DNA from: Cyathus striatus
Lineage: Eukaryota; Basidiomycota; Agaricomycetes; Agaricales; Nidulariaceae
DNA: 64,000 nt
NCBI GenBank assembly: GCA_025738555.1
Contig: JAOVFP010000002.1
Span: 2,728,001-2,792,000, forward strand
Direction: 5' to 3'
The position numbers and the translations under genes are program-made. Each line of letters begins with the position of its first letter. The stretch's first letter is position 1. Shown one piece after another: positions 56,107 through 64,000 of this stretch. Below the pieces are notes generated by a model, which saw only the letters and a list, made by a program, of their open reading frames with translations, did no database searches and was not told where the DNA came from.

Positions 56107-58397
56107 ATGGATCCCACTGGTCTTCTTCTAGTTTCTGTTTGCGGTGTTGTTACACTCCTCTCGTTGGGATGGATCACAAGACGCAAGAATCGCAAGTATC
56201 TCCCTGGTCCCCCTGGATGGCCTATCATTGGAAATTTGCTGCAGATGCCTTCTTCTGATTCTTGGGAGATATACACAAATTGGAAGAATTTGTATGGTGT
56301 GTAATACAACGTGCTTCTCAGTGTATTCACACTCAAATCCCTCCCAGGCGACGCGATATATGTCAATGTTGTAGGAAATCCAATTGTGATATTGAACACG
56401 TATCAAGCTTGCTCAGATCTCATGGAGAAACGATCTGATATATACTCGGATAGGCCTTCCAGCCTTCTAGCCAAGGACATGTATGATGTCCTTTTCTATG
56501 TGTCAACAGTATTAAATATTATTCACTAGGATGGGATGGGGGCGTGCTCTTACCATGGCTTCATATGGCGACTATTGGAAACATTTGCGACGCCTGGCCG
56601 CTCAGTCCCTTCGAAAGGACATCATCAAGCAATATTTAGACATTCAGCAAAAGGGAGTGGTCAAATATCTCGGGTCTTTACTGACAGAGCCGGAGAAATT
56701 TGTAGCAAATATTCGTGTGTATGTCTATTTTCTGGCGATTAATATCGAGAATTAAGAAAGCTTGTGGTATGGATATAAGCGCTTCCGGGTACAGTCTTGT
56801 GAAGACTATTTATGGCGTGGATATAGAATCATCCTCTGATCCTGTGAGTATTTCTCTTCCAGCTAAAATTGGACTTCGGCTCGAAGTTGTACGATTAGAT
56901 CGTTGTTGCTGCGGAGGAAGCTGTTGACTATGGGTTAAATGCTCTGGCGCCTGGAAACTTTCTAGTTGACTTCTTCCCATTCTGTAAGTAACATTAATTG
57001 CAGCTGCAAAATGAACTTCGGGGGAAGAATGTTTGACGTAACGGCTTTTCAGTGCAATACATACCTGGGTGGATACCTGGTACAGGATGGAAGAAATATG
57101 CCACACAAGGGAGAAAGTGGTGTGACCAAATGGCAGATATTCCTTTTGGGCGAACCCTAGCCAAGATGGTAGTACTTACACTTATTCCGGAATATATTCT
57201 TAATTAATGTGGCTTGGGACTAACTTATCGTGATAGGCAACAGGATCCTACGACCCCTCCTTCACTTCTACCAACCTAGAAAATGGGGAAGATCCTTATG
57301 TAGTGAAGTGGTGCTCGGGGACTATGTACGCAGGTAAATTCGGTTGTTATCATCGTTTTAGACCTACTGGCTTAACAATAGTTGCACCAGCGGGGACTGA
57401 CACCGTAAGCTGTAACTACTGTCGTGAAAATGTTCTAATGCTCATGGGAAACTACAGACTGTTGGCACAATACATAATTTTATCCTGGCTATGGTGCTTC
57501 ACCCTGAAGTGCAGAGCAAGGCCCAGGCCGAGATCGACAACATTGTAGGAAATGACAGGCTTCCTACAGTTTCAGACAGAGAAAGTTTGCCTTACGTGAA
57601 CTCTGTAATAAAAGAAGTCATGCGCTGGCTTCTTGTAATGCCAATAGGTAAATAAATGTCCAACTGTTTGATTTCTGAAGGATAACTTTCTTGCCACCAG
57701 CGGTACCGCACCGCTTGCTGCAGGATGATATATACAACGGTACAACGCAAGTTTACGTGGTGAATTCACAATGATTAATAAAGTGCGGGCTTTTGAAACT
57801 TAGGTCACTTTATACCACAAGGCTCTATGGTACTCGGCAATGCCTGGTTCGTACATCTAAAACCTATATTTTTCTCTTTTCTGGTGACATGGACCTACTA
57901 TAGGGCGATCAGCCGCGATGAAAATGTGTATGATAATCCGGAAACCTTCAATCCTGATCGATTTATGCCATTATTCAATAAATCAATCTCTCTTGGTCCT
58001 CTAGGATTGCCGTTGGATCCCGAGAAGTACGCATTTGGGTTTGGCCGTCGGTACGTCCCTTTTTAATCACTATAGCACTGTCCTTCTTCAGCTTCTTCAG
58101 TGTCTGTGCCGGAATACACTATGCGGATACCATGGTTTTCCTCATAATAGCAAATGTCCTTGCGTGCTTCAATATTTCACCCATGCAGAGTTCGGACGGG
58201 GAAGATATTCTTCCTGAAATGAAATTCATATCTTCTATGATTCGGTGAGAAGAGTGGCTCAGACTCTTCAATTAAACTTTTTTTGAACAGCATACTCATA
58301 TATCGTTGTTTGTAGTGAACCGGTTCCATTCCGATGTTCCATTAATGTTAGGTCTCCGACAGCGGAGAGCTTGATTGAGACGCATGCATTAGTATGA
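56107..58397 (+). CDS. Cytochrome P450, tandem copy 2
   Basis: The exon set is the same as copy 1, giving about 505 residues. The anchor (LLLVSVCGVVTLLSLGWITR), hinge LPGPPGWPIIGNLLQ, I-helix AGTDTTVGTI, ExxR in KEVMRW, FNPDRF and haem loop FGFGRRVCAG are all present. ATG 56104 and 56107 are adjacent. I chose 56107 because it aligns with the other copies (MDPTG to MDSSS). Splicing at NIRV followed by ASGYSLVK uses a TATAAG acceptor. The copy is complete and ends in TGA at 58395-58397. It differs from copies 1 and 3 in the surface loops near the substrate-recognition regions, so the substrate may have changed. Direct neighbours are the other two copies. Confidence 0.9.
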
Positions 58398-58430
58398 GTA
58401 GCCTTATGCGACTTCTGAAAATCAATAAAT

Positions 58431-58850
58431 TGTTGAAGGGGCATACGGCAGGGAGACTTCTAGATGACCAAACAACTCAATATAGCCCAGGAACAAGTAC
58501 TGGGATGTTATTGAGACTACGACAGTAGAGAACAATAACCCAGAAGACGAAAAAGTATTGGACATAACCCTAACCCAACTGTGACAAAAGTCGGAGTTGT
58601 ACAAGGTTAATACAATCCTCGGTAGCGAGGATAGGGAAGAAAACGAGAGAGAGAAATAAGAGGAAAGCATAGGTCGATAATGCTGTACAGAAGCATAGGA
58701 GCCTACAAATACACATATTGACAAGTGACTTCGGAACCGAGTCCTACGAGGAGACCGGAGTTGTTACACCAACTACTAACAGGGCGCTACACCAACTATA
58801 GAAAGTCCGCACTTCTGCACCGCCCTCCAACATAAATACACCCCCAACGC
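58431..58850 (-). mobile_element. Probable LTR-retrotransposon remnant between P450 2 and 3
   Basis: On the minus strand a GGAGGGCGGTG polypurine-like tract (about 58820-58850) is followed by TGTAGCGCCCTGTTAG and about 330 bases. These hold a CTCTCTCTCG-rich stretch and GGATTGTATTAACC, and the block ends in CCCCTTCAACA. This is the layout of a copia-type 3' end (tract plus TG..CA LTR). No target duplication and no coding sequence were found, and the sequence TACACCAACTA occurs twice at the junction. Limits are tentative. Confidence 0.4.
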
Positions 58851-59206
58851 CAAGTTCGGGAGCTGTCACGACTATATATGATAATAGTAGGCTCCAGCTG
58901 GCGCTCCCAAGTCTCCTGCAAATATGTAGATAAGAATCCTTGCTCGTTCCGATCAACTTGTTCCGACTCCGCAGGCCATCTTCGGCTCCTACTCCTCGCT
59001 ATTCTAAAACTATTAAATCACATTGTATGCGAGCGAGTAAGACTTCTCCGCGCCAACGCCGTTCTTGGTAGAAATCGATGTCATGTTCAAATTCTTGAAA
59101 GCTAACGTCTGCGGCCGCCAGGACTCGTGCGCCTAAATCTTAGTTCAGGCAAGGTATATAGTATGACCAAAAATCACTACTCGTTACTACTAGTAGTATC
59201 AACTTT
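58851..59206. other. Intergenic, promoter side of P450 3
   Basis: No gene seen. A TATATAG near 59153 is a weak core promoter candidate for the third P450. Confidence 0.4.
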
Positions 59207-61489
59207 ATGGAATCCGCTGCTCTGCTACTCGCTATCGGAATTGTTGCACTTTTCATAGGATGGATTACTGGACGGAATAAGCACCGGTATTTACCTGGCC
59301 CACCTGGATGGCCTATCATCGGTAATTTACTGCAGATCCCGACCTCAAATTCTTGGGAAACATATACAGAGTGGAAGAAAATATACGGTACGGACTCCAT
59401 CAGTATTTTTAGTCTATTCAACTTATCATCTTCATGCTTGCAGGCGATGCAATATATGTTAACGCTATGGGAAGTCAGATTGTCATTTTGAACACATACC
59501 AAGCATGCTCAGATCTCATGGAGAAGCGGTCTGAGATCTACTCAGATAGACCTCTCGGTTTTCTATGCAGGAAAATGTATGCATACCTACATTCCACATC
59601 CCAAAAGTTGTTGACTAAAGCTTTAAACCTACTAGCATGGGGTGGGAGCGCGCTCTTAGCATGACTTCTTATAATGACTATTGGAAACGGACTCGGCGTA
59701 TAGCCGGCCAGTCACTTCGAAAAGAATCAGTCAAGCAATATCTGGAAATTCAGCAGGAAGGCGCGGTGAAGTATCTCGCGTCTCTCCTGAAGGAGCCCGA
59801 GAAATTCGTGGAAAACATTCGTTTGTATGCTATTACCGTTGGCTACTCTTAACAAATTAAATAACAATTTCCTTGTGGACACCAGCACCTCAGGACACAG
59901 TCTCTTGAAGACTATTTATGGCTTGGATGTGCAATCATCCTCCGATCCTGTGAGTATCCTTTACTGCACTATATCAGGGCTCAGGACTTAGAACCATTAA
60001 TTACTTTTAGATTATAACAACTGTAGAGGAAGCAGTTGATTATGGGCTCAATGCACTTACGCCTGGCAACTTTATGGTTGACTTCTTTCCGTTGTGTAGG
60101 TCCTGCAACTTGCTTACTATTGATTAGGAATAGAAGCTGATGGCAGTGACTTTGACTCTTCAGTGCGGTATGTCCCCGATTGGATGCCTGGTACAGGGTG
60201 GAAGCAATATGCCGCGCAAGGGAGGAAGTTATGTGATCAAATGGCAGACGTTCCATTTGATCAAACGGTAGCTAATATGGTGATAATCTTGGAACGTATT
60301 CAGTCTTTATTATCGACACTAACTCATCATGATAGGCGAAGGGATCATACGACCATTCGTTAACCTCTTTTAACTTAGAAAATGGAGAAGATCCTTATGT
60401 GGTGAAGTGGTGCTCGGGAACTATGTACGCTGGTGAATAAACTTCATTCTTTATGGTCATCGGCAGAACTAACGCTAACTGCACCAGCTGGGACTGACAC
60501 TGTAAGAGTGCTATGATTCCGAAGCATTCTTAATAACTGGTGGAATGATCACAGACTGTTGGCATAACACACAATTTTATTTTTGCTATGCTACTTCATC
60601 CCGAAGTACAGCGTAGAGCTCAAGCTGAGATCGACACCGTTGTAGGAAATGGTAGGCTTCCTACCATCGCCGACAGAGACAACTTGCCGTATGTGAACTG
60701 CGTGATGAAGGAAGTTATGCGCTGGCTTCTTGTTTTGCCGTTAGGTGTGTTACATGTCAAAAACGCCTCGTTGGATATGTTTAACTCGTACAGGAATCCC
60801 GCATCGGTTGATGCAGGATGACATATATCACGGTAAGACCCCTCACAGCTAAGGAGTCCATTCAAAGCGTTTAATAACCCGCACGACGGACAGATCGCTT
60901 CATCCCCAAAGGTTCTATGGTACTCGCTAATGCCTGGTGAGTGGACCGATACCCTAATTCATCTCAGTTGTTCATGGCCATATCAATCTACCATCAACCT
61001 ACAGGGCGATCAGCCGTGATGAAAACCTATATGAAAGTCCGGAAAGCTTTGACCCCGACCGGTTTATGCCTTTATTTGACAAGTCAGTTCCTCCTGGACC
61101 TCTAGGATTGCCAATGGATCCAGACAAGTATGTGTACGGGTTTGGCCGCCGGTATGTTCTTCAGTAATTTCAACGCCAGGGATTTACCTCCTTTATGTGT
61201 AGCATATGTGCCGGAATACATTATGCGGATGTAATGTTGTTCCTCATAATGGCAAATGTCCTTGCTTGCTTTGATATTTCCCCCATTAAAGATGCAAATG
61301 GGGCGGATATACTTCCGCAGGCGAAATTCATCTCTTCCATGGTCCGGTGAGTAGGCCTGGTTTAAATAATAATCCTATTTCATTCCAATGTCTTCTGTGC
61401 ACGACAGTGAACCAGCTCCGTTCCGATGTTCTATTACCGTTAGGTCTCCTACTGCGAGAAGTTTGATTGAGACGCACGCATCACTCTAG
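59207..61489 (+). CDS. Cytochrome P450, tandem copy 3
   Basis: The exon pattern is the same, giving about 500 residues. The anchor is shorter (MESAALLLAIGIVALFIGWITG). The hinge LPGPPGWPIIGNLLQ, I-helix AGTDTTVGIT, ExxR in KEVMRW, FDPDRF and haem loop FGRRICAG are present. NIRFTSGHSLLK spans a join that uses an ACCAG acceptor. The intron after ISRDEN-type exons and the small exon IPHRLMQDDIYH match the other copies. The last exon ends in ETHASL with TAG at 61487-61489. No break was found. It converges on the FMO copy C, whose stop lies 208 bp away. All three copies share all the motifs needed for activity. Confidence 0.9.
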
Positions 61490-61696
61490 TCGCTGTACTT
61501 TATTTGCTCCCCGCTGAAAATAGAAATACCAAGTTCAAAAGAGTCTACTTTGCCCCACATTAGTTCAGCCTTCTCGCTCCTGCACTAAATATCCATCTTC
61601 ACATCGGACATACGAGACCAACACAGAAGAGAATCGAGAAGTCTGGTCCGTCATGACTAACTTGCTTGCAATCCGCAGAGCGTGTAAAGGCAGTTC

Positions 61697-64000
61697 CTAG
61701 GGATTTCTGCTATAGCGTCTACCAAACAACCCCTCTTCAATGGCCTTGATTTCTGTGGGGTGTATGAGTGAACTGCGAAAGAACTCCTAAATCAATAATT
61801 TATACTTACGGAGCGCGATATGCTTTGAATGGAATCGGCAGAGCGCAAAATTACCTACATAACTTTATGTCGAGATTCACAAGCATGCGAGAAACATACA
61901 CTTACCCATAACGTACCACAGACCTTTGTAGCCCATATCTCTCCAAATACCATTTATTTCGCCCTCATCATTCAGCCCCCAGACCGTGTTACATCTTTCA
62001 GCTACATCGTCGCCACATATACGACGTATACCATCGCGCGGATCCCCAAGGCTATACAACGTACATAATTAGAGCAACGTTCGCCTGGGGCCAGGTTAAC
62101 TTCGGACTTACCCCGTACAAAAGACTACAACATCCGCAGGAAGCTCGCTCCCATTCTCGAACTTTAGTCCATCCTCTGTGAAGGTTTGAATAAGAGAATC
62201 ATTTTTCAGTTTGATCTTGCCGTCAATGATCAGTTGGCTAGCACCGACGTCTGTATCGCGATAAGGCAAGACACGGACGGAGCGCCACTCAGAACGCACC
62301 TAGGTAGTACCCTCCGGCTTTCCCCCAAACAAGAATGAAGAATCCAGTGTCTTTCACGCCCATGTTGGTCCGAAAGCCGCATGCGACTAAGCCGTCTAGT
62401 GTTTGTCTGAAAGGTACACCGTATTGGCAAAATTTGCAAGGAAAGAAGAAAAGTAACGAACTTGTCAGCCTCCGCAATGCGTTTAGCAGAGCGATATGCC
62501 ATTCCAACGTTTAACAGGTTGGGGAATGAAGCATTGATTATATCTGCGATCTCAGTTGATGGACCTGATTCATCGTACAAGCCTACAATAGCAGCATGAG
62601 TATTCCATAGCACCTATTTAGTTTAATTGGTCTCACCATCAAAAATAGTCCTTAGGCCATTCTTGGTACTCATGACGTATGTGGAGGAGCGTTGATACAT
62701 GGTAACATCGATCCCATGTTCATAGTAGTCTGTGCAAATATCATGTGCTACAGACCATCCTCAACACAAGGCGAAAGAGGAATATCAAGATACACGGACC
62801 AGAGGTGCAAGAGCCTATTACGACGATTTTCTTTCCTGCATGATCAGTTGCCTTGTCATGCTGTAACGAATGGAGTATTTGCCCTTTGAAGGTATCCTGC
62901 AGTAACATGTTCGTTTACATTAGGTCGTGAGGTATGTCTAGAATTTACCATTCCTGGATATTTCGGGATATATCCCTCCCCGCCTTTGAAGCCCATGGCG
63001 AATACGAGATGTTTCACTCGAAAAATCCTTTGAATTCCATCTGCTTTAGCTACTGTAACATCCCAAAGCAAGGTGTTTGGATCTTGGGACGCATGAGTCA
63101 CGGTCGAAGATGTCCAGATGTTAATTTCCATCGAGGTAGCATATTGCTCAAGCCATAATGCCAACTATTAGCAAAAAGTGAGCGTGAAGCTTGCCTGGAG
63201 GACATGGTATATCGCACACCTTCCTGGCAGGTGTATATACCGGCCATGTAGATGGAAATCTGTCAAGGACAGTGTGTTTATATGGTACCATTTCAACTGT
63301 TTAATACCTACGGTATATAAGGCATATGATCATACCCTTGTTTGAAATGTCAGTAAAGGTCCAGCATGTAATCTAGGAGACTGACAAACTGGATCATGTA
63401 AACACAAAGCCTCGTATCTGTTTCTCCAGTTATCGCCAATCCGTTTGTTCTTCTCCACTATGAGCGAGCTCACACCAAGCGCCTTCAGCCTCGCTGCGAC
63501 CTCAAGACCACTATGTCCTCCACCAACAATGAGCACAGTAGGTTCACTATCCTCGAACTTAGCCTCCTGTTCACGAATCTTTTCCCAGTGGCCATGATCA
63601 GGATTAGCGTTGCGCAGAGGTCCAGACAGTTCAGGGAAGTCGTGCAGTGATTCGAGTACCGTCAGGATGGTATGAGCTTTCCACTGCAGTGGTCCATCAG
63701 CTACCGCAAAGGGAACCAGTCGAAAGAGACCCGAACATAAGCCAATTTTGCTATGGAACGAAAACATGCCTTGAATCCATAATATATCAGGATACGGTTG
63801 AATGAGCTGTGGAGTGTAATCTGTCTTCAAAGCTACATTGCTGATTTGGGTCTGAGCTAGCTGATCTTGAAGAAAAACTCCAATGGACTCGGCGCCCTCA
63901 AAGGTTCGAAAGTCCCAAGTAAACGCAAGGATGTCCCTCCAATAACTGGAAAGGACATTCGGATCATTTTTCTCGTACAGTGCCGAGTCATAGGTAGATG
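61697..64000 (-). CDS. FAD/NAD(P)-dependent monooxygenase (FMO-like), copy C, 5' end outside the window
   Basis: The gene runs off the right edge. The visible part begins in the NTF2-like domain (SSYWRDILAFTWDFRTFEG). It continues through the FAD motif VLIVGGGHSGLEVAARL, RNRYEALCLHDP, the FMO box as FAMGFKGG and the second dinucleotide site KKIVVIGSCTSAHD. DVVVFCTG closes the fold and the stop is at 61697-61699. The FATGY box of copies A and B is changed to FAMGF, so the substrate handling may differ. The exon-intron pattern matches copies A and B, including the mini-exon before the FPSTWPVY segment. No frame break was found in the visible part. Its neighbours are the P450 trio, which makes an oxidative enzyme cluster plausible. 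Confidence 0.85.

Noticed and set aside
53449..61489. Frame breaks in the three P450s suggested by fragmented open frames
   Set aside because: All breaks are explained by introns with GT..AG ends whose phases agree among the three copies.
1..64000. CRISPR array, bacterial operon or phage features
   Set aside because: Introns throughout and eukaryotic families exclude a prokaryotic source. The tandem repeats seen lack the spacer pattern of CRISPR.

Overview
The window reads as nuclear DNA of a mushroom-forming basidiomycete (Agaricomycetes). Genes are broken by many introns of about 45-60 bp with GT..AG ends. The gene families are typical of that group: class I hydrophobins, FunK1-type kinases, an AA9 lytic polysaccharide monooxygenase with CBM1 modules, expanded P450s and FAD monooxygenases. 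No species can be named from the sequence alone.

Region 1 (1 to about 13.3 kb) is a transposon graveyard. It holds a purine-rich minisatellite, copies of one LTR family (two of them solo LTRs with perfect 5-bp target duplications), a chromodomain-type Ty3/gypsy integrase broken by TGA stops, a Ty1/copia RNase H fragment, two incomplete relics of one SF1 (UPF1-like) helicase family, and a 316-bp MITE with exact 28-bp terminal inverted repeats. Its left part looks poor in CpG, with stops that look like CGA to TGA changes. That fits methylation- or RIP-like decay.

Region 2 (13.9-26.0 kb) is a large inverted duplication. A FunK1 kinase plus a Mac-type hexapeptide acetyltransferase lie leftward on the minus strand (13.9-17.4 kb) and again rightward on the plus strand (22.3-26.0 kb). 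Between the arms are a seven-helix membrane protein, a third FunK1 scrap and a small secreted protein. Both acetyltransferases are intact. All FunK1 copies show frame breaks.

Region 3 (27.4-52.9 kb) carries two tandem hydrophobins with a shared 5' leader, a very-long-chain enoyl-CoA reductase (TSC13), two tandem FAD monooxygenases (the second frame-broken near its 5' end), a secreted type-B carboxylesterase, a gene-poor 4-kb stretch, an AA9 enzyme with two CBM1 modules beside a dead AA9 copy, an ABHD11-like mitochondrial hydrolase, and an Ecm11-like gene followed by a decayed tandem duplicate.

Region 4 (53.4-64 kb) has three tandem, apparently intact P450 paralogues and a convergent third FAD monooxygenase that runs off the right edge. 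P450s plus FMOs suggest oxidative tailoring or detoxification, but no backbone synthase is visible. Gene ends come from reading frames, splice-site phase and paralogue comparison by eye. No database search was possible.
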